Below, one piece after another: positions 45,144-54,062 of a stretch of 64,000 nt of DNA (position 1 is its first letter; every line of letters starts with the position of its first letter). A model generated the notes under the pieces. It was given only the letters and a program-made list of their open reading frames with translations. It was not told where the DNA came from and searched no databases. The DNA comes from Herbaspirillum sp. meg3 (lineage in GTDB: Bacteria > Pseudomonadota > Gammaproteobacteria > Burkholderiales > Burkholderiaceae_D), in assembly GCF_002257565.1 (NCBI RefSeq), contig NZ_CP022736.1, positions 5,146,001-5,210,000 on the forward strand, read 5' to 3'. Position numbers and translations under genes: made by a program.

Positions 45144-45911
45144 TCATTGTCGATAATCAGGCTGATCGTTTTCGATCAGACGCAATGCCGCCTGCCACGC
45201 GAGATCCATGATGCCGCTCGCGTTGTCGCCGGCGAACTGCTGCGCCGTGCGCAAGCGCACCGCCTCCGGCGGCAAGCGCAAAGCCTGCCCGCCCGACAGC
45301 GCGGCAACCTGCGCCTGGCAGGCGCGTTCGAGGAAATAGATTTCGTGAAAGGCTTCGGCCGCCGTGGTACCCGCCGCCAGCAAACCGTGATTGCGCAGAA
45401 TCATCGCCTTGTTGTTGCCGAGGTTGGCGACCAGACGTTCGCGCTCAGCCAGGTCGAGGGCGATGCCTTCGTAGTCGTGATAGCCGAGCTTGCCGTAAAA
45501 CTTCATCGCATGCTGACTGATCGGCAGCAAGCCCTGCTCCTGCGCCGCCACGGCGATCCCGGCCGAGGTGTGCGTGTGGATCACGAAATGCAGATCAGGC
45601 CGCGCATGATGGACCGCCGAATGGATCGTGAAACCGGCGGCGTTGACGCGTTGCCCGGCAGGTGCACCGTTGCCGGTTTTGAGTTCGCGTCCGGCATGGT
45701 CGACCTTGACCAGATCAGAGGCGCGCATCTCATGAAACAGCACGCCGTAGCGGTTGATCAGAAACTGATCTTCATGCCCAGGCAACCGCGCCGAGATATG
45801 CGTATCGATCATGTCGGTCATGCGGAAATACGCCGCCAGCCGGTACAGCGCCGCCAGTTCGCAGCGCGTATTCCATTCCGCGCTGTCAGTCACTTCGGCA
45901 AGGTTGGTCAT
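45144..45911 (-). CDS. Class II aldolase/adducin-family protein
   Basis: A 255-residue protein of the class II aldolase/adducin fold, with the metal-binding HTHTSAG near residue 107, QHAMKFYGKLGYHDYEG and NHGLLAAGTT. True members cleave sugar phosphates such as fuculose-1-phosphate, while many catabolic-operon members act on other hydroxy acids or have unknown activity. It sits four bases after the binding-protein gene's stop (45915) in the operon and before the dehydrogenase gene. Because both flanking genes act on acids, a hydroxy-acid aldolase or decarboxylase is the plausible reading. Confidence 0.88.
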   Translation of the reverse strand: MTNLAEVTDSAEWNTRCELAALYRLAAYFRMTDMIDTHISARLPGHEDQFLINRYGVLFHEMRASDLVKVDHAGRELKTGNGAPAGQRVNAAGFTIHSAVHHARPDLHFVIHTHTSAGIAVAAQEQGLLPISQHAMKFYGKLGYHDYEGIALDLAERERLVANLGNNKAMILRNHGLLAAGTTAAEAFHEIYFLERACQAQVAALSGGQALRLPPEAVRLRTAQQFAGDNASGIMDLAWQAALRLIENDQPDYRQ

Positions 45912-45914
45912 GGC

Positions 45915-46793
45915 TTATTTTCCCTGATTCACGGCAACCGGCATGCTCGACGATTGCAACTTGTACTTCGCCAGCAGCTTGTCATAGGTGCCGTTGCGTT
46001 GCAGGTTTTGCAGTGCCCCCAGCACGGCGGCACGCAACACGGGTTCGGTTTTGGAGACAGGGATGCCGGTCTCCTGCTGGAACAGCGGCTGGCCGAGCAG
46101 GACGTAGGTGTTGGCTTCCATGGTCTGGAAGTAAGGCAGGGTCTCGCTGCCTTGCACGGCCACGTCGATACGGCCGGTCTTCAATTGGGTGCGCGCGTCC
46201 ACCGAACCTTCGGTGCCGATCACGGTGATGGCTGGCTTGCCCTTGGCGACGCAATTATCGGTGCTCCAGGCAGCGATCTGAACCGGCCAGTTGGTGTTGC
46301 GGCTGGCGCCGACCTTGGTGCCGCAGACATCAGCGATACCCTTGATCCTGGCGGCGTTGGCTTGCAGCGTAAAGAACTGCGGGCCGGTCTTCATGTAGTC
46401 GATGAAGTCGGCGACCTTCTGGCGTTCTGCCGTGTCGCTGATGGCGACCATGGCGATGTCGACGCGGCCGGTGGCCAGCGAGCTGAAGACCTGGGCGAAG
46501 GCGGTTTCCTGATACTCGACCTTGAGGCCGAGTTCCTTGGCGATGGCTTCGCCGAGTTCGATGTCGAGGCCCATCAGCTGGCCGGTCTCCGGATTCTTGT
46601 AGGCGATCGGCGGATAGTTGGCTTGCGTGGCGATGACCAGCTTGCCGGCCTTCTTGATGCGCTCCGGCAGAGGAAGATCGGCAGCATGTGCCGGCAATGC
46701 GCCCATTGCAGTGATGGCGGTGACTGCCAGCGCGACGCCATGCAGTTTCAGATTCAGGCTCATATTGGTCAGAAAACGGTTGAACAGTTGCAC
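45915..46793 (-). CDS. Amino-acid ABC transporter, periplasmic binding protein
   Basis: A 292-residue SBP_bac_3 protein. I start at GTG 46793, which has AAGGGG six bases upstream; ATG 46763 would give the same mature protein and ATG 46817 is also in frame. The signal peptide ends in MGALPAHA. Family features: GKLVIATQANYPPIAY, MGLDIELGEAIAKELG and TGRVDIAMVAISDTAERQ. Two cysteines (VCGTK and DNCVAK) may form a disulfide. With the next two genes it makes an importer that presumably takes up the substrate of the operon. Ligand unknown. Confidence 0.92.
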   Translation of the reverse strand: MQLFNRFLTNMSLNLKLHGVALAVTAITAMGALPAHAADLPLPERIKKAGKLVIATQANYPPIAYKNPETGQLMGLDIELGEAIAKELGLKVEYQETAFAQVFSSLATGRVDIAMVAISDTAERQKVADFIDYMKTGPQFFTLQANAARIKGIADVCGTKVGASRNTNWPVQIAAWSTDNCVAKGKPAITVIGTEGSVDARTQLKTGRIDVAVQGSETLPYFQTMEANTYVLLGQPLFQQETGIPVSKTEPVLRAAVLGALQNLQRNGTYDKLLAKYKLQSSSMPVAVNQGK

Positions 46794-46823
46794 GTGATTC
46801 CCCTTAAAAATAGTCATTCAAGA

Positions 46824-47615
46824 TCAGCTTAAAATCGCCGCGATAAATTCCTTGGTGCGCGCATGCTGCGGATGGGTCAGGACTTCGGCCGGCGTGCCAC
46901 ATTCCAGTACCTGCCCCTGATCCATGAAGACCACGCGGTCCGATACCTCGCGTGCAAACCCAAGCTCGTGCGTGACCACGATCATGGTCATGCCGGACAG
47001 CGCGAGATCTTTCATCACGCCCAGCACTTCGCCGACCAGTTCCGGATCGAGTGCCGACGTCGGTTCGTCGAACAGCATCAGCTTGGGCCGCATCGCCAGC
47101 GCGCGTGCAATCGCCACGCGCTGTTGCTGGCCGCCCGACAATTCGCCCGGATAGGCGCCCGACTTGCCGGTCAGGCCGACGCGTTCGAGCAGAGCTTCGG
47201 CCTCGTCGCGCACCTCGGCGCGCTTGCGCTGCTGCACCACGACCGGGCCCTCCATGATGTTTTGCAAGGCGGTCATGTGACCGAACAGATTGAAACGCTG
47301 AAACACCATGCCGCTGGCAAGCCGCTGACGCGCAATCTCGCTGTCACTGAGTTCGCGCAGTTCGTTGCCCTTGCGGCGATAGCCGCAGAGTTCGCCGCCG
47401 AGCCAGATGGCGCCGCCGTCGGTTCGTTCCAGTTGATTGATACAGCGCAGGAAAGTGCTCTTGCCGGAACCCGACGGACCGACGATGCACATCACTTCGC
47501 CACTGGCGACTTCCATCGAAATGCCCTTGAGGGCATGGTAGCTGCCGTAGTATTTCTGAACATCGTGCGCGACCACCATCGGCATGGCGGCTTGCGCTTG
47601 CAGGACGGCGGTCAT
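46824..47615 (-). CDS. Amino-acid ABC transporter ATP-binding protein
   Basis: A 263-residue ATPase of the GlnQ/HisP family with Walker [10 protein letters not shown] near residue 49, signature [15 protein letters not shown], Walker [16 protein letters not shown] and [10 protein letters not shown]. Its ATG overlaps the permease stop by four bases and has AAGGAG upstream. Its closest relative in the window by motif is the ATPase at 5435-6235. Confidence 0.94.
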   Translation of the reverse strand: MTAVLQAQAAMPMVVAHDVQKYYGSYHALKGISMEVASGEVMCIVGPSGSGKSTFLRCINQLERTDGGAIWLGGELCGYRRKGNELRELSDSEIARQRLASGMVFQRFNLFGHMTALQNIMEGPVVVQQRKRAEVRDEAEALLERVGLTGKSGAYPGELSGGQQQRVAIARALAMRPKLMLFDEPTSALDPELVGEVLGVMKDLALSGMTMIVVTHELGFAREVSDRVVFMDQGQVLECGTPAEVLTHPQHARTKEFIAAILS

Positions 47616-48523
47616 GGTTGCGCTCCTTCGATAATTGTGACCGGCGCCGCTTTCAGTTTTACTGTCTTGACCACCTTGCGTTGATTGCGCGCAAACGCCT
47701 TTTCCAGAAAATGCTGGCCGATGGAAAACACCGTCACCACCGCCAGATACCAGATCGTCGCCACAATCAACAGCTCGATCACGCGCGCATTGGCGAAGTA
47801 GATGGTCTGGGCGTTGTGCAGGATTTCCGAAAACTGGATCACGCTGGCGACCGAAGTCAGCTTGACCATGCTGATGACTTCGTTGCCGATGGGCGGAATG
47901 ATCACGCGCATCGACTGCGGCAGGATGATCCGGCGCAGCGCGGTCAGGCGCGTCATGCCGATGGCTTTGGCGGCCTCGGTCTGGCCGTTGTCGACCGACA
48001 GGATGCCGCCGCGCACCACTTCGGCGGTATAGGCGCCCTGACCGATGCCCAGGCCCAGCAAACTGGCGATGAAGGGCGTGATCAGATCCACCGTGCGCGC
48101 TTCAAACACGCCGGGGATGCCCATCATCGGAAACACCAGCGCCAGGTTGAACCACAGCAGCATCTGCAGCAGCAGCGGCGTACCGCGGAAGAACCAGATA
48201 TAGAAACCGGCGATGGCCTTGAGCATGGGATTGGGCGACATCACCATCACGGCGAAGATCACACCCAGCACGATGCCGATGGTCATCGCATAGATCGTCA
48301 TGAGGATGGTGTTGAGCAAGCCGTGCATGATGACCTTGGCGGTCATGAACTGCGCGACGATTTTCCACTCGATCTGGCCATGCGCGAAAGCGTTGATGAT
48401 GAAGGCGAACACCAGCAGGATCAATGCCGCCGACAACCAGCGTCCGTAGAAACGGCGCGGCACGATCTTCAGATGATCGATGGCGAATGGAGAAGACGAT
48501 GGGGAGGAAGATGGCGTAGTCAT
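47612..48523 (-). CDS. Amino-acid ABC transporter permease
   Basis: A 303-residue HisM/GlnP-family permease, longer than the 221-residue one at 4770 because of a Ser-rich N-terminus and an extra helix. Key segments are [20 protein letters not shown] and the EAA loop [20 protein letters not shown]. It is coupled on both sides: four-base overlap with the lyase gene upstream and with the ATPase gene downstream. Confidence 0.93.
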   Translation of the reverse strand: MTTPSSSPSSSPFAIDHLKIVPRRFYGRWLSAALILLVFAFIINAFAHGQIEWKIVAQFMTAKVIMHGLLNTILMTIYAMTIGIVLGVIFAVMVMSPNPMLKAIAGFYIWFFRGTPLLLQMLLWFNLALVFPMMGIPGVFEARTVDLITPFIASLLGLGIGQGAYTAEVVRGGILSVDNGQTEAAKAIGMTRLTALRRIILPQSMRVIIPPIGNEVISMVKLTSVASVIQFSEILHNAQTIYFANARVIELLIVATIWYLAVVTVFSIGQHFLEKAFARNQRKVVKTVKLKAAPVTIIEGAQP

Positions 48524-49971
48524 GCCGCACCCGCATTGAACGAACCGGAAGAAGCCGTCGGCCCGGCTTCATTGCCGCACCACACGCGCTGGCCGGCGAC
48601 GGTCTTTTGCAGCCGCTGCAATTGCGCGGCAACTTGCGCCGGTGCGGTACCGCCGTAGCCGCTGCGGGCGTTGACGGCCGCTTCGGGCGTGAGCACGCTG
48701 CGCACTTCGGGCAACAGAAAGGGACTGATTGCCGTCATCTCGGCGTCGCTCAACTCATGCAGTTCGACCTGCTTGTCTTCGCACAGTTTGACCATGGCGC
48801 CGGTGATTTCATGCGCAGCGGAAAAAGGTACGCCACGGCGCGCCAGCCAGTCGGCCACTTCGGTCGCCAGTGTGAAACCCTGTGTCGCATCGCGGCGCAG
48901 CTTCGCGGTATTGACGCGCATAGTGCGGATCATGCCGGCCATCGCCGGCAAGACCTTGTGCAGTACGTCGACCGCTTCAAAGGCGGCGAACTTGTCTTCC
49001 GCCAGATCGCGGTTATAGGAAAACGGCAAACCCTTCAGTGCCACCAGCATGGTGGTGAGCATGCCGATCAGGCGTGCGGCGCGGCCGCGCGTGAGTTCGG
49101 CGATATCGGGATTTTTTTTCTGCGGCATGATCGAACTGCCTGTGGAAAAGCTGTCGTCCAGAGCTATCCACTGAAACTGGCGCGATGCCCACAGGGTGAT
49201 TTCTTCCGACAGACGCGACAGATGCACGCCCAGCATGGAAGCAACGAACAGGAATTCGGCGACATGGTCGCGGCTGCCGACGGCGTCGATGGAGTTTTCG
49301 CACGGCGCGTCGTAACCAAGATCGGCGGCCGACAACTCCGCCTGCAAGGCGATCGCCGAACCGGCCATGGCGGCCGCGCCCAGCGGCGAGCGCGCGCTGC
49401 GGCGATCCCAGTCCATGAAGCGCGACATGTCACGGCTGAAGGTCTGGGCATGTGCCAGCAACTGATGCGCAAACACGATAGGCTGCGCTGCCTGCAAATG
49501 CGTGAAGCCCGGCGCCAGCGTTTGCAGATGCTGGCCGGCTTGTCCCATCAACGCATCCTGCAAGTCGAGCAGCAGGTCGCCGATGGCGCGGCTCTCGGCG
49601 CGCAGATAAAGCTTCAGATTGTTGGCAGCCTGATCATTGCGCGACCGTCCTGCGCGCAGCTTGGCGCCGGTGTCGCCGAGGGCGGCCACGAGGATGCGTT
49701 CCATGAAGGTGTGCACGTCTTCGTCGGCAGGCGACGGCGTGATCTCACCGCGCGCGAAGGCGGCGCCAAGTTCGCCGAGCTTGCCGACGATGGCATTGCA
49801 TTCCTCCTCGGTCAGCAGCTTGGCGCGCAGCAATTCGCGTGCGTGCGCCTGCGACGACACGATGTCGAAATGCGTCAGCCGGAAATGCGCCGTGCCGCCA
49901 CGCGACAGGTTCATCAGGGCTTCGTCAGGGGCGGAGCGGAAACGCGCGCCCCACAACCGGGTTTCACTCAT
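48520..49971 (-). CDS. Argininosuccinate-lyase-family enzyme in a catabolic operon
   Basis: A 483-residue member of the aspartase/fumarase superfamily, of the argininosuccinate lyase branch. Conserved parts are GRSRNDQ at 108-114, FTHLQAAQPIV near 156-165 (catalytic His/Thr) and the flexible loop TGSSIMPQKKNPD at 277-289 with the catalytic serine. It differs from the usual beta-proteobacterial ArgH in its LWGARFRS start, RAGRSRNDQ and DEDVHTFMERIL, and resembles the actinobacterial type, so it is probably a paralogue and not the biosynthetic enzyme. Its place between a ureohydrolase and an importer suggests release of fumarate from an N-succinyl-type guanidino or amino compound. AAGGAT precedes the ATG. 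Confidence 0.88.
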   Translation of the reverse strand: MSETRLWGARFRSAPDEALMNLSRGGTAHFRLTHFDIVSSQAHARELLRAKLLTEEECNAIVGKLGELGAAFARGEITPSPADEDVHTFMERILVAALGDTGAKLRAGRSRNDQAANNLKLYLRAESRAIGDLLLDLQDALMGQAGQHLQTLAPGFTHLQAAQPIVFAHQLLAHAQTFSRDMSRFMDWDRRSARSPLGAAAMAGSAIALQAELSAADLGYDAPCENSIDAVGSRDHVAEFLFVASMLGVHLSRLSEEITLWASRQFQWIALDDSFSTGSSIMPQKKNPDIAELTRGRAARLIGMLTTMLVALKGLPFSYNRDLAEDKFAAFEAVDVLHKVLPAMAGMIRTMRVNTAKLRRDATQGFTLATEVADWLARRGVPFSAAHEITGAMVKLCEDKQVELHELSDAEMTAISPFLLPEVRSVLTPEAAVNARSGYGGTAPAQVAAQLQRLQKTVAGQRVWCGNEAGPTASSGSFNAGAA

Positions 49972-50031
49972 GGAATGCCATCCTTCGATTTCGTTTTAAC
50001 AAGACTGAACCGGCACAGCGCACTAAGCGTA

Positions 50032-50985
50032 CTAAGCGCGGTACTTCACACCGGGAAACACACACAACATTTCATACGCCAGATTGGCCGCCACCAACGC
50101 CGTCGTGCCGGCCTGGTCATACGGCGGCGACACTTCGACGATATCGGCGGAAGCAATATTCAGGCCTTTGGCGCCACGGATGATCTCCATGCCTTGCTGC
50201 ACGGTCAGGCCGCCGATCTCCGGTGTACCGGTGCCGGGTGCAAACGCCGGATCAAGGCCGTCGATATCAAACGTCAGGTAGACCGGGCCGTCACCCATCT
50301 GCGCGCGCACTTCCGCCATCAGCGGCGCGAGCGACTTGTTCCAGCATTCCTCGGCCTGCACTACCCGAAAGCCCTGGGCGCGGCACCAGTCGAAATCGTC
50401 GGCGTGATAGCCGGTGCCGCGCAGGCCGATCTGCACCACACGCTGCGGATCCAGCAGGCCTTCCTCAAACGCGCGGCGGAATGGTGTGCCGTGAGCAATC
50501 TTTTCGCCGTTCATGGTGTCGTTGACGTCGGCATGCGCATCGACGTGGATCAGGCCGACCTTGCCGTACTGCTTATGGATGGAGCGCAGGATGGGCAGCG
50601 TCATGGTGTGGTCGCCGCCCATGCTGATGGTTTTGCAACCGGTGGCGTAGATGCGGTCGTAGGCTTCCTCGATCATGCGCACCGAGTCGAGCAGGCTGTA
50701 TGGGTTGAGCGCAACGTCACCGATGTCGGCGACCTTGAGCGAATCGAAAGGCGCGGCGCGCGTGGCCATGTTGTAAGGACGCAGCAGCACCGATTCAGTG
50801 CGGATCTGGCGCGGACCGAAGCGCGTGCCGGAGCGGTTGGAGGTGCCGATATCCAGCGGCACGCCGACGAATCCGACGTCGAGACCGGCCGGATTTTCGA
50901 TATACGGCAGCCGCATCATGGTGGCAATCCCCCCAAAACGGGGCATCACATTGCCGCCCATGGGCTGATACAGTGCATGTTCCAT
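50032..50985 (-). CDS. gbuA: Guanidinobutyrase-like ureohydrolase
   Basis: A 317-residue arginase-superfamily enzyme. The metal ligands are in GGDHT (123-127), DAHAD (149-153) and DIDGLDP (240-246). The N-terminal QPMGGNVMPRFGGIATMMRL is the pattern I recall for Pseudomonas GbuA, which hydrolyses 4-guanidinobutyrate to 4-aminobutyrate and urea; automated annotation would say agmatinase. Substrate assignment is by recall and is not certain. It is the first gene of the operon, 60 bases before the lyase gene, with AAGGAC before the ATG. The intergenic region to the divergent LysR gene holds a perfect palindrome. Confidence 0.87.
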   Translation of the reverse strand: MEHALYQPMGGNVMPRFGGIATMMRLPYIENPAGLDVGFVGVPLDIGTSNRSGTRFGPRQIRTESVLLRPYNMATRAAPFDSLKVADIGDVALNPYSLLDSVRMIEEAYDRIYATGCKTISMGGDHTMTLPILRSIHKQYGKVGLIHVDAHADVNDTMNGEKIAHGTPFRRAFEEGLLDPQRVVQIGLRGTGYHADDFDWCRAQGFRVVQAEECWNKSLAPLMAEVRAQMGDGPVYLTFDIDGLDPAFAPGTGTPEIGGLTVQQGMEIIRGAKGLNIASADIVEVSPPYDQAGTTALVAANLAYEMLCVFPGVKYRA

Positions 50986-51070
50986 CGATACGCGTCCTTG
51001 TAAATGGAAGTGGTTTTTCCCATTGTAGCGACGGAGTTTGGAAACAAATATGCGTATCTCGCGACGTTTG

Positions 51071-51088
51071 CATCGATCCGGATCGATG
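51071..51088. promoter_or_regulatory. Perfect 18-base palindrome between the LysR and guanidino genes
   Basis: CATCGATCC/GGATCGATG. It falls between a possible -35 (TTGCAT, 51068-51073) and -10 (TATAGA, 51089-51094) for the LysR gene, in a 140-base divergent region. It is a strong candidate operator for this LysR regulator, consistent with autoregulation and control of the guanidino operon. Confidence 0.6.
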
Positions 51089-51125
51089 TATAGACTGAGA
51101 CCTTTCCCCTGCCGGAACGTGCACC

Positions 51126-52022
51126 ATGCTCAACAACGTATTCGATCTGGATATCCGACTGATCCGGGTGTTCCTGACGGTAGTCGATGCCCACGGCGTG
51201 TCGGCTGCGCAATCCAAACTCAATGTCGGCCAGTCCACCATCAGCGCGCAACTGAGCGCACTGGAAACACGGCTCGGCTATCGCCTGTGCGAACGCGGCC
51301 GCGCCGGTTTTCGCCTGACCGCAAAAGGCGAAAAATTTGCCGACTCGGCGCGCCGCATGATCGAAGCGCTGACCGAATTTGGCATGGAAGCGCGCAACCT
51401 CGACAAGAAACTGGTCGGGCGGCTCAGCATCGGTCTGATCGGCCACACACCCACGCATCAGAACACGCGCCTGTCCGAAGTCATCCGCCGCTTTCGCCAG
51501 CGCGATGAGGCGGTGCGACTGGACATCGTGGTGCGCACGCCGAGCGAACTGGAAGAGATGCTGATCAACGGCAGCATCCAGGTGGCGATCGGCTATTTCT
51601 GGCGACGCGTGACAGCGCTGCAATACACGCAGTTGATGCTGGAGCGCCAGGTCGCCTACTGCGCCCCGCCGCATCCGCTGTTTTACAAGGAAGAAGAAAT
51701 CGAACCGGAAGAAGCCGCCGGCTATGCCTGGGCCTGGCGCGACTATCCGGTGCCGCCCGGCCATGTGCCGATCCACCGCCGCAACATCATGGCCATGACC
51801 GGCAACATGGAAGCGATGTCGATCCTGATCCTGTCAGGCCAGCACCTCGGCTACCTGCCGGAAGAAATGGGCCGCGAGCACGTCGCCCGCGGCGCCATGA
51901 AAGCGCTCAACCGCACCGAGCTGTCGTACGAAGTCGGTATCAGCGTGGTGACCAACCGCGCCAATGCGAACGAACCCATCGTTGCGGCGTTTCTGGAAGA
52001 TCTGAAGTCGGTGCAGTTGTAG
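51126..52022 (+). CDS. LysR-family regulator of the guanidino operon
   Basis: A 298-residue LysR regulator with a winged helix at about residues 6-65 (AHGVSAAQSKLNVGQSTISA) and a large effector domain with EMGREHVARGAMKALN. It is divergent from the ureohydrolase gene, with the palindrome between them, so it most likely controls the 50985-44196 operon in response to the imported compound. It converges with the sensor-kinase gene, 18 bases apart. Confidence 0.9.
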   Translation: MLNNVFDLDIRLIRVFLTVVDAHGVSAAQSKLNVGQSTISAQLSALETRLGYRLCERGRAGFRLTAKGEKFADSARRMIEALTEFGMEARNLDKKLVGRLSIGLIGHTPTHQNTRLSEVIRRFRQRDEAVRLDIVVRTPSELEEMLINGSIQVAIGYFWRRVTALQYTQLMLERQVAYCAPPHPLFYKEEEIEPEEAAGYAWAWRDYPVPPGHVPIHRRNIMAMTGNMEAMSILILSGQHLGYLPEEMGREHVARGAMKALNRTELSYEVGISVVTNRANANEPIVAAFLEDLKSVQL

Positions 52023-52040
52023 TCTGCTTCGTATGCCGGA

Positions 52041-53999
52041 CTAAACTGCCGCGATCTTGCGCATAAGCGGCAGCCATAACGTGAAGCGCGTACCACCTGC
52101 ATCCGATGACCAGCTCACTCGGCCGTCAACCGCTTTGGCGCGCCGCTGCTGGTTGTGCAAGCCGCGTCCTGCCGCGCTGTCCAGCGCTTTGCCGATATCG
52201 AAACCCTGACCGTTGTCTTCGATGGTGACCGATACGCCGCCGCCGTCTTCGTCGCGCGCAGTGCTGACGCGAATCCGGTCGGCGCGGGTGTGGCGCAAGA
52301 TGTTGGCAATGCTTTCCTGCACGATGCGCAGGATGTGCAAGGCACTGGATGGTTCCAGCCAGGCCAGCGTCGGCAGCTCCTGCACGTCCCACACCAGCGT
52401 GATGTTGCTGCCTTCGAATCGCGGTTCGAGACGGAAGCGCAAGGTCGCCAGCAACAGCAGCAAATCCGCTTCCACCGGTTCCATCGAATCGATGGTGAGC
52501 TTGAGATCGTCGAGGCAATCCTTGAGGATTTGCGACACCTTGGCGTCGCTGACGCCGCCGTGCTCCACCGAACGGATGGCGCTGATGAGCGACGAACCGA
52601 GACCGTCGTGCATGTCCTGCATCAGACGCTGACGTTCTTCACTGATGGTTTGCCGCAGCGCCGCTTCGCGCAGAAGCCGGTGGCTGATCTCAAGTTCCGC
52701 TTCGCGCGCCTGCAGACGCTGAGCCAGGCTGGCGTTGATCTGCTCCACCTCAGTGATGGCATCGATGTAACGTCGGTACATCAGCCCGCCGAACATCGCG
52801 AAGGTGACGGCATTGGTGTATGCGCCGAGGAACCAGCCCTCCGGATTGACGACGTTATTGTGCAGCAGCCAGTCGGACATGCCGAGCAACACCGCGACAC
52901 CAACGCCGATGGTCAGCAGCATGCCTTCGCGCGAGCGACGCCACGACGCCTTTGCGCCCATCGTGCACACCAGCACCCCCATGAGAACGGTGACCGCATA
53001 CATGAAGGGCACCAGCAATGAAGTGCTTGGATACACCGGCAAGATCCCCAGCGCCGGTATCGACAGCACACTCGCCGCCAGCGTGACGCCGACCAGGGTC
53101 CACGTCAGCCAGGTCAGCGGGCGTCCATGCAATTGCCGCAGAAACAGATGAACCACCGTCAGCAGCCATAGCAAGGCATTCGACGTCAGCCACGCAAACC
53201 AATCCGTCACGATGGGCAGGCTCACGTAATAGTGCAGATGACCAACGAAGGAGACCGCCGCGAGGTTGAAGAACAGCAGATAGCGCATCTCGTGGCGGCG
53301 CCGGAACCAGACAAACAAGGCAAAAATCCCCACCACCATGAAGGCTGCACTGAGCGTGGCCGGCAATTCGCGTTGCAGCCACTGGCGCAGGTAATAGCGT
53401 CCGCGCAATGCTTCCGCCGTTCCCACCCACAGCGACGACAGCCCCACCGGCGTCTCGGGTGCATGCTCCACGCGGATCAGGATTTCCTTCAGCGGCCCGG
53501 CGCCGTCATGCTCATCGAGCGTAAACCACAGCGGCGTGAACAGGCTGTTCCACAACTGACCGCGCTGCTGCGTGCGATAAGCCAGTCGCCCGTTGGCATA
53601 CGCGGCCACGGTGCCGTCGGTCTTGATGCGAATGCCGTACAACACCAACGGGCCGGCCGGCAGCGCGCCGGTGACCGGCACTTTTATCCAGGTCGTGCGA
53701 ACCGCCTTCTCACCGGCAGCGGCGCTTTCGGGCGATGGCAGCAGCGATGGCGCGAGCGGCAAAGCCGAAGGCAGTGAGGCATGTTGCCACCGCGACGGCA
53801 GATCGTGACTGTTCATCACCGGTACTGGTGCGGAAAAGCCATGGCCGTCCGCGTCCTGCCAGTCGGCCTGGGTCAGATGGAGGCTGGCAGAAGCCGCCTC
53901 GCCGTCGCCCTGCACATACCAGGCGCCGACGGCGACCAGCAGCAGCACGGAAACGGTGAAGAGTGCATTGGCGAACAGGCGGGAAGAGAATATTTTCAT
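52041..53999 (-). CDS. 7TM sensor histidine kinase of NarL/LuxR-type pathway
   Basis: About 652 residues. A signal-anchor helix at about 7-27 is followed by a periplasmic 7TMR-DISM-like domain to about 195, seven hydrophobic helices from about 205 to 395, a coiled coil at about 400-440, and a HisKA_3 region with the phosphorylated His in ERQRLMQDMHDGLGSSL near 463. The ATPase domain has DNGQGFDIG near 610. It senses an unknown external signal and should phosphorylate the response regulator encoded just upstream. ATG 53999 is chosen; GTG 54008 is an alternative. Confidence 0.9.
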   Translation of the reverse strand: MKIFSSRLFANALFTVSVLLLVAVGAWYVQGDGEAASASLHLTQADWQDADGHGFSAPVPVMNSHDLPSRWQHASLPSALPLAPSLLPSPESAAAGEKAVRTTWIKVPVTGALPAGPLVLYGIRIKTDGTVAAYANGRLAYRTQQRGQLWNSLFTPLWFTLDEHDGAGPLKEILIRVEHAPETPVGLSSLWVGTAEALRGRYYLRQWLQRELPATLSAAFMVVGIFALFVWFRRRHEMRYLLFFNLAAVSFVGHLHYYVSLPIVTDWFAWLTSNALLWLLTVVHLFLRQLHGRPLTWLTWTLVGVTLAASVLSIPALGILPVYPSTSLLVPFMYAVTVLMGVLVCTMGAKASWRRSREGMLLTIGVGVAVLLGMSDWLLHNNVVNPEGWFLGAYTNAVTFAMFGGLMYRRYIDAITEVEQINASLAQRLQAREAELEISHRLLREAALRQTISEERQRLMQDMHDGLGSSLISAIRSVEHGGVSDAKVSQILKDCLDDLKLTIDSMEPVEADLLLLLATLRFRLEPRFEGSNITLVWDVQELPTLAWLEPSSALHILRIVQESIANILRHTRADRIRVSTARDEDGGGVSVTIEDNGQGFDIGKALDSAAGRGLHNQQRRAKAVDGRVSWSSDAGGTRFTLWLPLMRKIAAV

Positions 54000-54062
54000 G
54001 CGGAGCACGATGGACTGTCATCCATCTCGTTGAGAAGAACCGGAATCCCGTCCGGGCGCGAC

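Noticed and set aside
50032..50985. Simple agmatinase (speB) label for the ureohydrolase
   Set aside because: The QPMGGNVMPRFGG start and PYNMATRAAPFDSL segment fit the guanidinobutyrase group better, although only an assay can decide.
48607..51003. A long open plus-strand frame opposite the lyase and ureohydrolase genes
   Set aside because: It is the complement of two well-supported genes and shows no protein-family signature.
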